A stretch of DNA of 64,000 nucleotides from Variovorax sp. HW608 (GTDB lineage Bacteria; Pseudomonadota; Gammaproteobacteria; Burkholderiales; Burkholderiaceae_C): contig NZ_LT607803.1 of assembly GCF_900090195.1 (NCBI RefSeq), positions 5,792,229-5,856,228 on the forward strand, written 5' to 3'. The translations under genes were made by a program, and so were the position numbers. The notes under the pieces were generated by a model. The model saw only the letters and a program-made list of their open reading frames with translations, had not been told where the DNA came from and searched no databases. Position 1 is the stretch's first letter, and every line of letters begins with the position of its first letter. Positions 27,360 to 41,165 of this stretch are shown piece after piece.

Positions 27360-28979
27360 CTAGGCTTGGCGCGGCCAGGGCGACACCCGGCCGACCCCCA
27401 GCTTCTGCCAGTAGCCGCGAGGTGGCCGCTGGACGCCCAAGACCTTGCAGCGCTTGTTGATGCAGTTGTCGCTCACGTCAAAGATCGTGGCGATTTTCAC
27501 GGCCGGCAGTGTCCAAACCAGCTTGTCCAGCTCGGTCGCACCGAGCCCGCGCCAGGCCCGCGTCCCTTCGAGGTCGACGACGGCTGCAGCAGGGGCGGGC
27601 GCGGGCGCCTCAATCACAGCCGTGTCCAACCAGTGGGCGACCTGAATCAGCGCGTCCTTGGTGTACTCCGGGTTGTTGGCATAGTGCTTCCCGTGGATGT
27701 CCAGCGTGTGGTTGAGCAGATGGCGGCGAACGTCAGGATCGATCCGGCATTCGGTGGCGACATCCTCGAACGTCCGGCGCAAGTCATACTCGGAAATCTC
27801 GTCGCCGAGTAGGCGCTTGATGACATTTCGTGCGGACATCACGTGGCCCGAGTCGCTGCTCTCGGAAGGGAACACATAGGCGTCCGCCGGCACCGTCTCT
27901 CCAGGGTGCTGAGCCAGATACAGCGCACGGCGATGCTCCATCAGTTCTCGCATTTGCGGTGCCATCGGGATCGGCAGCATCTTATGGGTCTTCGTGATCG
28001 TTTTGGGGATCTCGATGACGTTCTCCTTCTCGTCCCACTTGATCCACCCAAAGCGCGCCACGCGGCTTTCCTCGATACGCGTGCCCGTCATCATCCGGAA
28101 GCGCACCCAGTCCGCCGTCGTCCGGATGTCAGCCGACGCGCCCACGTCGCTACGTTCCTTCATGATCTGCCACATCTCAGGGATACGCCATTTGGGAATG
28201 CGGCCGTGTCGGGCGTCCGACTCGTGGAGTTTCATGGTCTTGAGCATCAACGAAACCGGGTTGAATTCGAGGATCGTGATTTGCCCATCCTCCGTTCGAT
28301 ACCAGTCCCGGGCGAAGTTCAGCAACAGGCGCAAATAGATCACCGCCTTGTTGGCCCGAATGGGTGCCGTCTCGGACGTCTTGGTAAAGATCGTGCGGCA
28401 GTGGTCGATAGTGATGTCGACAACGGCCATGTCCCGCAGGTCCAGCAGGTGATGGTTCAGGGTGTAGTGCATGTCATCCAGCGTGTTCTTGCGAGGACGT
28501 TTCGCAGTCTTGTAGAGATCGAACACGTTCGATAGCGTGGCTTTCCGGGCCTCCTTCTGCTTCTCGGTCAAGGCCTCCTTGGCCACAGGATCCGTCCCGC
28601 CGCGCATGTCGTGGAGAAATTGATGCGCCTTCAGCGCGGCTTCGTCGAAATCCATGGCGTCGACGTCGCCGATCGTGATTTCTTTTTGTTTCTTGGAGCC
28701 ATCGTTGATGCGCCGACGCGCAATGAAGGTTCGCGTGCCGCCCTTGTGAAAGCGGATCACAAACCCTCTGTAAGTCGGATTGGTATCCCAAACCAGGAAG
28801 GCGCGTTTTTTTGCGATCTCCTTTTTTGCCTCTTTTCGGCGCTCTGGATCCTTGATGGCTTTTTCCACGGCTTCGACGGCCAAAAGCTGGACGTCAGCGA
28901 ATTTCAGGGTGATCTTTTTCTCGAACTGCATTGTCAGCTTGGGCAACTTGTCCCGCTTGGCTTCTTGGACGGATGTCAT
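27360..28979 (-). CDS. Tyrosine recombinase/integrase with C-terminal HTH-like domain (second of three)
   Basis: 539 residues from the ATG at 28979, which has an AGGAGA site and reads MTSVQEAKR. The N-terminal half resembles an arm-binding/core-binding module with many Lys. Catalytic region: Arg in MMTGTRIEESRVARF, YDLRRTFEDVA (the first box II residue is Tyr rather than His), His in LLNHTLDIHG and Tyr in KHYA. The last about 50 residues (LPAVKIATIFDVSDNCINKR, then PPRGYW) look like a small helix-turn-helix domain. It is a clear paralogue of the recombinase at 30996-32006; a group II intron separates the two. Confidence 0.88.
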   Translation of the reverse strand: MTSVQEAKRDKLPKLTMQFEKKITLKFADVQLLAVEAVEKAIKDPERRKEAKKEIAKKRAFLVWDTNPTYRGFVIRFHKGGTRTFIARRRINDGSKKQKEITIGDVDAMDFDEAALKAHQFLHDMRGGTDPVAKEALTEKQKEARKATLSNVFDLYKTAKRPRKNTLDDMHYTLNHHLLDLRDMAVVDITIDHCRTIFTKTSETAPIRANKAVIYLRLLLNFARDWYRTEDGQITILEFNPVSLMLKTMKLHESDARHGRIPKWRIPEMWQIMKERSDVGASADIRTTADWVRFRMMTGTRIEESRVARFGWIKWDEKENVIEIPKTITKTHKMLPIPMAPQMRELMEHRRALYLAQHPGETVPADAYVFPSESSDSGHVMSARNVIKRLLGDEISEYDLRRTFEDVATECRIDPDVRRHLLNHTLDIHGKHYANNPEYTKDALIQVAHWLDTAVIEAPAPAPAAAVVDLEGTRAWRGLGATELDKLVWTLPAVKIATIFDVSDNCINKRCKVLGVQRPPRGYWQKLGVGRVSPWPRQA

Positions 28980-29089
28980 GCTCGTCTCCTGTGCGCCGGT
29001 CAAAACCGGCAAAGTGTTGTGAATGAAAGTTTCATACGTTGAAGGCTTAGCCAGCTACGGCGGCCCCGAGTCATGCGTGCACATCCGCG

Positions 29090-30945
29090 AGGGTGTGGGC
29101 GAAGCGTTGATAGGGGGACGAGCGGGCCGGGTATCGAGCCGCGTAATACATGCCCCGTGGCGACAGCTGCGGGTGGTCCGGGGTGCCGAGGCAGTAGGAG
29201 AATGCCGAAGGTCACACCGTCGCTGCCGCATTGGCGAGGCAGAGGCGGACCCCGCGCGGTCAAAGACCCCGAGCACGCACGCAAGCACTTTGTTCGGGAA
29301 CCGGGAGATCCCGCGTCCTTCTGCGCAGCGCTGGGAAGCGCTGGCTGCAGAGCGCATCGTGAAGCCCAAGGGCGTACGACGATGAGCCACAGGCGCGGGA
29401 AGTCGGACTGCTGCGTAGTACCGAAGAAGCTGCCGAACAAGGCTGCGGGGGAAGCTCCTGCGGCGGCGGAGGTGGTGGAGGGAAGGCGGCAGGCCAAGGG
29501 AAATGCCATCGCGGCGCGCATGTCCCGCAGATCGGTGCGGGTCTATGACATGGGAACCGCGCTCGATGGCATACGACAGACGGCAAAGGGCCGTCGTGAT
29601 GCGAAGTTCACGGGACTGCTGCATCACATCTACGCGGTCGAACGCCTGCGGGCGGCTTACCTCGCGCTCAAGCGCGACGCGGCCGCCGGGGTGGACGGCC
29701 AGACCTGGCAGACGTACGGACAGGACCTGGAGGGCAATCTCCTGGAGTTGTCCGAGCGGCTGGCCCGAGGGGGCTACCGGCCCCAGCCTGTGAAGAGGGT
29801 GTACATCGACAAGGCCGACGGCAGCAAGCGCCCGCTGGGCGTGCCGGCGCTGGAGGACAAGCTCGTCCAGCGTGCCACGGTCGAAGTGTTGAACGCCATC
29901 TACGAGCAGGACTTCCTCGGGTTCAGCTACGGCTTCAGGCCCGGGCGCAGCGCGCACAACGCGCTGGATGCCGTGGCGGTGGGTGTGGGCGCAAGGAAGG
30001 TGAACTGGATACTCGATGCGGACATCGCCAAGTTCTTCGACACGATCGAAAGGGACTGGCTGGTGAAGTTCATCGAACATCGCGTGGCTGACACGCGCGT
30101 GGTGCGGCTGATCAAGAAATGGCTGCACGCGGGCGTGCTGGAGGACGGCAGGCTCACGCAAGGTGAGTTGGGGACGGTTCAGGGCGGGAGCATCAGTCCG
30201 CTGCTGGCCAACATCTACCTGCACTATGCGTTGGACCTGTGGGTGAAGCAGTGGAGGGGGCGCCATGCCCGGGGTGACGTGATCGTCGTGCGCTACGCCG
30301 ACGATTGGGTTGCGGGGTTCCAGTTCCGTGATGACGCCGAGCGCTTCCAGCGCGCGGTGGCCGAGCGGCTGGGCCAGTTCGGGTTGAAGCTGCATCCCGA
30401 GAAGACGCGGCTGATCGAGTTCGGGCGCTTCGCCCACGAGAACCGACGCCGCAAGGGACAAGGCAAGCCGCAGACCTTCGACTTCCTGGGGTTCACGCAT
30501 TGCTGCGGGACGACCCGAAAGGGCAAGTTCATGGTCCTGCGACTCACCAGTGCCAAACGCCTGCGAGCCAAGCTGCAGGTGATCAAGCTCGAACTCAGAA
30601 GGCGCATGCACCAACCCATCCCGGAGCAGGGCCAGTACCTGCGGGCGGTGGTGACTGGGCATGCGCGCTACTTCGGCGTGCCGTGCAACGGCGCGCGGCT
30701 GAGGACATTCCGCCATCAGGTCGTCGGGCTGTGGCATCGCACGCTGTGCCGCCGCAGCCAGAGCCACGACCTGCCTTGGCGACGCATGTATCGCTTGATG
30801 GCGCGCTGGCTGCCTGTCCCGAACATCTGCCACCCCTACCCGAACCAGCGTCTGATCGTCATGACCCAAGGCAGGAGCCGTATGCGGTAGCTCCGCACGT
30901 ACGGATCTGTGGAGGGGGTGTTGGGTGACTGACATTCCTACTCTG
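29090..30945 (+). mobile_element. Group II intron (approximate ends)
   Basis: A reverse transcriptase/maturase gene is followed by a recognisable domain V at about 30875-30908: GAGCCGTATGCGG, a short loop and CCGCACGTACGGATC. A domain VI-like sequence follows, with GGGTGACTGACATTCCTAC near 30923-30941. The 5' end probably lies near the GTGTG at 29093. The precise ends cannot be fixed by eye. It lies between two paralogous recombinase genes in the opposite orientation to them. Confidence 0.75.
29382..30890 (+). CDS. ltrA: Group II intron reverse transcriptase/maturase
   Basis: 502 residues from the ATG at 29382 (MSHRRGKSDCCVVP), a start shared with related intron proteins I recall. RT motifs are present: GVDGQTW, KRPLGVPALEDKLVQ, FGFRPGRS-type FSYGFRPGRSAHNAL, the domain 4 GGSISPLLANIYLHY and the active site VVRYADDWVAGF. 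The thumb/maturase X region follows, with PKTRLIEFGRFA and FDFLGFTH. No HNH endonuclease domain is visible at the C-terminus. The stop codon falls inside domain V of the intron RNA. It would promote splicing and retrohoming. Confidence 0.93.
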   Translation: MSHRRGKSDCCVVPKKLPNKAAGEAPAAAEVVEGRRQAKGNAIAARMSRRSVRVYDMGTALDGIRQTAKGRRDAKFTGLLHHIYAVERLRAAYLALKRDAAAGVDGQTWQTYGQDLEGNLLELSERLARGGYRPQPVKRVYIDKADGSKRPLGVPALEDKLVQRATVEVLNAIYEQDFLGFSYGFRPGRSAHNALDAVAVGVGARKVNWILDADIAKFFDTIERDWLVKFIEHRVADTRVVRLIKKWLHAGVLEDGRLTQGELGTVQGGSISPLLANIYLHYALDLWVKQWRGRHARGDVIVVRYADDWVAGFQFRDDAERFQRAVAERLGQFGLKLHPEKTRLIEFGRFAHENRRRKGQGKPQTFDFLGFTHCCGTTRKGKFMVLRLTSAKRLRAKLQVIKLELRRRMHQPIPEQGQYLRAVVTGHARYFGVPCNGARLRTFRHQVVGLWHRTLCRRSQSHDLPWRRMYRLMARWLPVPNICHPYPNQRLIVMTQGRSRMR

Positions 30946-30968
30946 ACTGAACGTTGAATGGGCTGAAA

Positions 30969-30990
30969 CGCCGCCCCATCGGGGGCGGCG
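30969..30990 (-). terminator. Rho-independent terminator after the third recombinase gene
   Basis: A perfect 9-bp GC stem (CGCCGCCCC and GGGGCGGCG) with loop ATCG, located 6 bases past the minus-strand stop. It is followed on that strand by GTTTCAG, a short T run. Confidence 0.7.
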
Positions 30991-30995
30991 GCTGT

Positions 30996-32006
30996 TCAGT
31001 GCAGGACGGTCAGTCCGCGCAATGACGCGGCGGGGCCCTCATCCTGATCGAGCCACTGGGCAATTCGCGTGAGCGCGTCCAGCAGCATTCCCCGGGAGAT
31101 GCGGAGCCGTCCGAAGCCGTAGTCACGGGCCGCGAGGTTGAGCAGCCGAATGCGCACGTCCGGATCGATACCGCACTGGGCCGCCACATCCCAAAACGTG
31201 CGGCGCAGGTCGTACTGCGTGGTTTCCGGGCCCGCCACCGCCTTGAGGGCCCGGCGCGCGTTCATGATGTGGCCAGCGCGGCTTGCCGCCGAGCCGAAGA
31301 TGAATGCCTCCGGCGGCACGTCTTGGCCTGCGTGCTCGGCGACATAGACCGCGCGGCGGTGTTCGATCAAGTCGCTCAACTGCAGCGGCATCGGCAGGAT
31401 GAGCGAACGGTAGTTCTTCGTCAACGCCGGCGGAACCTCGATGATGTTGTGCACAAGGTGGACGTGCGAGAACCGCAGGGCTTGGCTCTCGGAGGGACGC
31501 ATGCCGGTCAGCAGCCGTAGGCGCAGCCAATCGGCCGCTGTCCGGGTCGCCGGGTTGGCGGCGTGTTCGCCGAGTTCCTTCAACGCCCGCCACACGGCGC
31601 GCACGCGCCCGATGGGAATGCGGCCGTTGCGGCGGCCAACCGGGTTGAACGGGGTGCTCTTGAGCATCAGCGTCACCGGGTTGCCCTTGTCCAGGAGCAC
31701 GCTATGGCCCTCCATGTCGATGGTGCAGTCGCGGGCGACATCGAACACGGTGCGCAGGCAGCACAGGGTCCGGTTGGCCGCGACCGGACCGATCTTCGTG
31801 AGCTCTGAGAACAGCTGTGCACACTCCTGCGGCGTGATGCTCGCCACGGGCCTGTCCCAGAGTCCTGCGGCGTACTTCGTCATGGTGTATTCGCTATCGC
31901 CGATCGTCACCGGGCTGTATGCGCCCGAGCGACGACGGCGGTCCTGGTAGATCTCGAAGGCCTGCCTCACGGTCATGTCCATCGGATCTTGATTCGCGGA
32001 TGTCAT
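30996..32006 (-). CDS. Tyrosine recombinase paralogue, nucleophile tyrosine apparently lost (third of three)
   Basis: 336 residues from the ATG at 32006 with AAAGGAG upstream. It aligns well with the middle of the recombinase at 27360-28979 (shared LTGM/TGTR, RSLILPM/KMLPIPM, EHRRAVYVAEH, YDLRRTF). Arg in LLTGMRPSESQAL and YDLRRTFWDVA are kept. The region equivalent to His-x9-Tyr of the paralogue reads LLNLAARDYGFGRLRIS near residues 287-301: His is Leu, and Arg stands where the Tyr should be, with a Tyr four residues earlier. It also lacks the C-terminal HTH and part of the N-terminus. It lies next to the tRNA fragment, the position of an island integrase. Confidence 0.82.
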   Translation of the reverse strand: MTSANQDPMDMTVRQAFEIYQDRRRRSGAYSPVTIGDSEYTMTKYAAGLWDRPVASITPQECAQLFSELTKIGPVAANRTLCCLRTVFDVARDCTIDMEGHSVLLDKGNPVTLMLKSTPFNPVGRRNGRIPIGRVRAVWRALKELGEHAANPATRTAADWLRLRLLTGMRPSESQALRFSHVHLVHNIIEVPPALTKNYRSLILPMPLQLSDLIEHRRAVYVAEHAGQDVPPEAFIFGSAASRAGHIMNARRALKAVAGPETTQYDLRRTFWDVAAQCGIDPDVRIRLLNLAARDYGFGRLRISRGMLLDALTRIAQWLDQDEGPAASLRGLTVLH

Positions 32007-32058
32007 GGCATGGCTCCTTTCAGGGTTGACGGTGGCTGTCCTCTCTCCTCTGGCACTG

Positions 32059-32077
32059 ACTCATCACTTACTCATCA
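32059..32077. repeat. Two direct repeats upstream of the recombinase gene
   Basis: ACTCATCA at 32059-32066 is repeated at 32070-32077, one helical turn (11 bp) apart, 53 bases upstream of the recombinase start. This is consistent with a binding site for a recombination or regulatory protein; function is inferred. Confidence 0.4.
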
Positions 32078-32171
32078 AGTCAGGGGCAAAAAGCGTACTT
32101 CCCGTGTGCCCATGGCGGAAGGACCCGATCGCGTAAGAAACGCGATAAGTTGTTGATTGGGTTGAAGTTTT

Positions 32172-32216
32172 TGTCCGACACTGTCGGACATTGACGCGTG
32201 CTGTCGCTACCTGTCG
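32172..32216. repeat. Palindrome and phased CTGTCG repeats beside the attachment site
   Basis: TGTCCGACA at 32172-32180, a central C, then TGTCGGACA at 32182-32190 form a perfect 9-bp inverted repeat. CTGTCG occurs at 32181, 32201 and 32211, spaced 20 and 10 bases. The group lies 12 bases before the tRNA-Lys fragment and could be arm-type recombinase or regulator sites. Confidence 0.45.
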
Positions 32217-32227
32217 CGTCGGAGGTG

Positions 32228-32277
32228 GTGGACTTTTAATCCGTTGGTCACTGGTTCGAATCCAGTACGTCCTACCA
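32228..32277 (+). pseudogene. 3' fragment of a tRNA-Lys(TTT) gene: genomic island attachment site
   Basis: The anticodon arm (GTGGA stem, CTTTTAA loop region, TCCGT), variable loop, T arm (ACTGG-TTCGAAT-CCAGT), acceptor 3' strand ACGTCCT, discriminator A and encoded CCA are all present. The D arm and the 5' acceptor strand, which should read AGGACGT, are absent upstream. This is the usual remnant left at the distal end of an element integrated in the 3' half of a tRNA gene, so the intact tRNA should lie at the other end of the island. Confidence 0.8.
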
Positions 32278-32297
32278 GTCAAGCCGCACGCAACGAG

Positions 32298-32334
32298 AAA
32301 AGCCTGCCATCGATTCATCGACAGCAGGCTTTTT
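32298..32334 (+). terminator. Terminator downstream of the tRNA-Lys fragment
   Basis: AAAAGCCTGC at 32298-32307 pairs with GCAGGCTTTT at 32324-32333, followed by a T run; the loop holds a smaller inner stem (CGAT, ATCG). It fits the native terminator of the tRNA gene that the island displaced. Confidence 0.75.
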
Positions 32335-32360
32335 GTCTTGGGGCACGCGCCCCGTTCCGT

Positions 32361-32573
32361 CTACGAAGACGAGCCGGGTGCCGGTGGATTGTCCGGTTGC
32401 GGCGTGGATGGCGGTGGCGGCGTACCCGGTGCGGGTGTGGGGGTCCGCCTGCAGATCATGCGGCCTGTCTGCCGGTCCCATTTGCAGGACCTGTTCGACG
32501 AGGCCGCCGCGGCGATCTCAGGCGCCAGCAAGGCGAAGCAGGTGAGGGCGATGAGGGGGAGGTGTTGTTTCAC
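32361..32573 (-). CDS. Small secreted proline-rich protein
   Basis: 70 residues from a GTG at 32573. A signal peptide is evident (KQHLPLIALTCFALLAPEIAAA, cleavage near residue 23). The mature part has a Cys pair (SCKWDRQTGRMIC) and a Pro-rich tail (TPTPAPGTPPPPSTPQP). The function is unknown. Similar short exported proteins are common in this group of bacteria. Confidence 0.6.
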   Translation of the reverse strand: MKQHLPLIALTCFALLAPEIAAAASSNRSCKWDRQTGRMICRRTPTPAPGTPPPPSTPQPDNPPAPGSSS

Positions 32574-32722
32574 GCGGCCAGCTTACACCGTGATGGCTGC
32601 CTGCCCAAATTCGGTCCTGTCCCAGATTCGCGCAACGAGCGAACTCGAACGCTCGAAGGAGCAATAGGCGCGGCGCCGGAAGCCTGCCCCGCGGGGAGGC
32701 AGGCCCCGGTATCGGTCAACAA

Positions 32723-32745
32723 AAAGGCCGCTGAAAGCGGCCTTT
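32723..32745 (-). terminator. Rho-independent terminator
   Basis: A perfect 10-bp stem AAAGGCCGCT / AGCGGCCTTT with loop GAA. On the minus strand it is followed by a T run and lies 9 bases past the stop of the gene at 32755-32985. Confidence 0.85.
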
Positions 32746-32754
32746 GGTTGTCAG

Positions 32755-32985
32755 TTACGCTGAAGCGTCGTTGTCATGCATCGACGGCTGTCGGGAACCC
32801 GAAATGCTGGACACGAGCCCGACCGCGCTCGCGCGGAGCAGTTCCTGACGAAGCGCGGATTCGAGCAGGCGGCGCGCAGTGTCCGGCCTGTCGTGATCGT
32901 ATTCCTCGTCGAGTTCGCAATGCAGGTAGTAGTCGACCCGAGCCATCAACCGCTCTACCGACGCTGCAAGATCTGTCTCATTCAT
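32755..32985 (-). CDS. Small hypothetical protein
   Basis: 76 residues starting at MNETDLAASVERL, preceded by GGAG at a proper distance. It is helical and acidic with DYYLHCELDEEYDHDRPDTA. No family is recognised. A strong terminator directly after its stop supports it as a real transcribed gene. Confidence 0.6.
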   Translation of the reverse strand: MNETDLAASVERLMARVDYYLHCELDEEYDHDRPDTARRLLESALRQELLRASAVGLVSSISGSRQPSMHDNDASA

Positions 32986-33153
32986 CTTGCGCTCCTCCGT
33001 TTCATCGCGCGGAAAAACCTTGCCTGACCCCATACCTCGGCTCTTGCCTTTCGAGCCTGTGGCTCAGCATGAGCTTGCGCATTATCTCCCGTTCGCTCGA
33101 TTGCGTAATTTTCACTGTCGTGCTAGTCCAACAATTCTGTGTGGGTAAACGGC

Positions 33154-33735
33154 TCAGTCGCCCTGATGCCGCAGCCCGAGCCGGTGCCACACGCCGCCAA
33201 GCCGCGGCGCGCGCCGTGGGGCGGGACGCGGTGCGGCTGCGGCGATCGGCGAGGGGAGGAGGTGGCGGACGGATTGCGCCACCTGCACGCAATCCTTGAT
33301 GTGCAGTTCGCCGAGCGCGCGCAGCGCGGCGTAGCTCAGCGTGGCCGAAACGGCCTGCCCGACGATCGGGACGTACTTTGCGGCCTGCTGGGCGGTCAGC
33401 TTGACGCCGGCATGGCGCGCGAGCCTCATCAGCAATTCGCGCGTCACCAGCCTGCCGACCAGGAGGGCGCCGACGGCGGCCGCGGCCTTCTGGATGCGCT
33501 CGCGGTCATAAGGGGCGAGCCGATCGAGCTGGGTGACGGAAAGACCGAATTCGGCGCTGATCTGCGGGATGACCCGCGACAGCAGGGTGGCGTCGGCCGC
33601 CCAGTCGATGCCCGGCACCGGGACCGCGCCGACCGCGGCCGCCATCAGCGCCTTGCGGCCGAGCAGCCGCCGGCTGCGGCGGATGGCGGCGATCAGCTCG
33701 GGATCGCCCTGGGCAAGTTCGACGGCGGACGGCAT
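33154..33735 (-). CDS. Conserved hypothetical protein, possibly DUF697-like
   Basis: 193 residues. An Ala/Val/Leu-rich core with two hydrophobic stretches (KALMAAAVGAVPVPGIDWAA near residues 28-47 and VPIVGQAVSATLSYAALRAL near 121-140) resembles the membrane-associated DUF697/YcjF type. The C-terminal 30 residues are Arg/Pro-rich. It is probably at or in the membrane; the function is unknown. It lies 18 bases beyond the ABC-F gene on the same strand. Confidence 0.65.
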   Translation of the reverse strand: MPSAVELAQGDPELIAAIRRSRRLLGRKALMAAAVGAVPVPGIDWAADATLLSRVIPQISAEFGLSVTQLDRLAPYDRERIQKAAAAVGALLVGRLVTRELLMRLARHAGVKLTAQQAAKYVPIVGQAVSATLSYAALRALGELHIKDCVQVAQSVRHLLPSPIAAAAPRPAPRRAPRLGGVWHRLGLRHQGD

Positions 33736-33753
33736 CCGTGCACCTTAGCAGAC

Positions 33754-35736
<1,983 letters not shown>

Positions 35737-35772
35737 GGCTTTGCCCGCCACATCGGCGGGGCCAGGGAATAT

Positions 35773-38976
<3,204 letters not shown>

Positions 38977-39057
38977 CGGCTCTCCTCTCGTGGTGATGTG
39001 AATAGGCTTGTCGCCAACGGCGTCGAGGGCCGCCCCCTCGGACGGCCGTTGGCTCGA

Positions 39058-39878
<821 letters not shown>

Positions 39879-39882
<4 letters not shown>

Positions 39883-41090
39883 GGAAGAACTCGGTTCTGG
39901 ATGAATTGGACGATGCGTTGCGCGGCTTCGGTGCACTCGGCGGTGTCGGCGACCAGCGCCATCCGGATGCGCCCGCGGCCCGGATTGCTGCCGGCCACGT
40001 CGCGGGCGAGATAGCTGCCGGGCAGCACCGTCACATTGTATTGAGCGTAGAGCTCGCGGGCGAAGGCCTGGTCGTCGCCCTGCCACGCGGAGGGAACTCC
40101 GGCCCAGAGGTAGAAGCTCGCATCGGGCAGGCGCACGTCGAGCACCGGCTCCAGCATCGGCGTGACGGCCGCGAACTTGGCGCGGTACTGGGCGCGGTTG
40201 TCGACCACGTGCGATTCGTCGCTCCAGGCTGCGATGCTTGCCGCCGCGACCGTGCCGCTCATCGCGCTGCCGTGGTAGGTGCGGTAGAGCAGGAAGGACT
40301 TGATGATCGACGCATCGCCCGCCACGAAGCCGCTGCGCAGCCCGGGCACGTTGCTGCGCTTGGACAGCGAGGTGAGCGCGATCAGGTTGCGGAAGTCGCC
40401 TCGCCCGAGCTTCGCCGCGGCTTCGAGCCCGCCGAGCGGCGGCTCGTCGCGGAAATAGATCTCGCTGTAGCACTCGTCGGCGGCGATGACGAAGCCGTGG
40501 TGGTCCGACAGGTCGAAGAGCTTCTTCCACTCGTCCAGCGGCATCACCGCGCCGGTCGGATTGCCCGGCGAGCAGACGAAGACCAGCTGCGTGCGGGCCC
40601 AGACCTCGCCCGGCACGCTGTCCCAGTCGACCGCGAAATTGCGCGACGGCACGCTCGGCACGTAGTACGGCTCGGCGCCCGAGAGGAAAGCCGCGCCCTC
40701 GTAGATCTGATAGAACGGATTGGGCGACATGACCACCGGCGCCGGCGTCCGGCTCGCATCGACCACCGTCTGCGCCAGCGCGAAAAGCGCCTCGCGCGAT
40801 CCGTTGACCGGCAGCACCTGGGTCGCGGGATCGAGGCTCAATCCATAGCGCTTCTGCAGCCAGCCGGTGAACGACTGGCGCAGTTCGAGGTCGCCGGCCG
40901 TCGCCGGGTAGACGGCGAGGGCGCCGAGGTTCTCGGAGAGCGCATCCTTGATGAAGCCGGGCGTCGGATGCTTGGGCTCGCCGATGCCCAGGCTGATCGG
41001 GGTGTACTGCGGGTTCGGCGTGACGCCCGCGAAAAGTTGTCGCAGCCGTTCGAAGGGGTAGGGCTGCAGTTTGGCGAGCAGGGGGTTCAT
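39879..41090 (-). CDS. dapC: Succinyldiaminopimelate transaminase
   Basis: 403 residues, fold-type I PLP aminotransferase. The PLP-binding lysine is in [18 protein letters not shown] near residue 240; GNPTG occurs in [10 protein letters not shown] and the substrate-loop [13 protein letters not shown] is near 32. Placement directly upstream of dapD with an ATGA overlap supports DapC over other family I aminotransferases. It converts N-succinyl-2-amino-6-ketopimelate to N-succinyl-diaminopimelate. Confidence 0.94.
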
Positions 41091-41165
41091 GGGACCGAAT
41101 TATCGTGGCCGAGCCGTGGCACCGTTGCCTTGAGGTGGGCGTCGGAGCCTTTCACGGGGGATCGA

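Noticed and set aside
29055..30935. A 626-residue minus-strand open frame over the maturase
   Set aside because: Antisense shadow of the group II intron protein, which has all RT motifs.
30969..30990. Class C group II intron inserted after a terminator
   Set aside because: The nearby hairpin belongs to the minus-strand recombinase gene and the intron is in the opposite orientation, not directly downstream of a terminator on its own strand.
32228..32277. A functional tRNA-Lys gene
   Set aside because: The D arm and the 5' acceptor strand are missing, so only a fragment is present.
39028..39050. Hairpin between dapD and pilU as a terminator
   Set aside because: The GC-rich inverted sequence is imperfect and has no T run on the minus strand.
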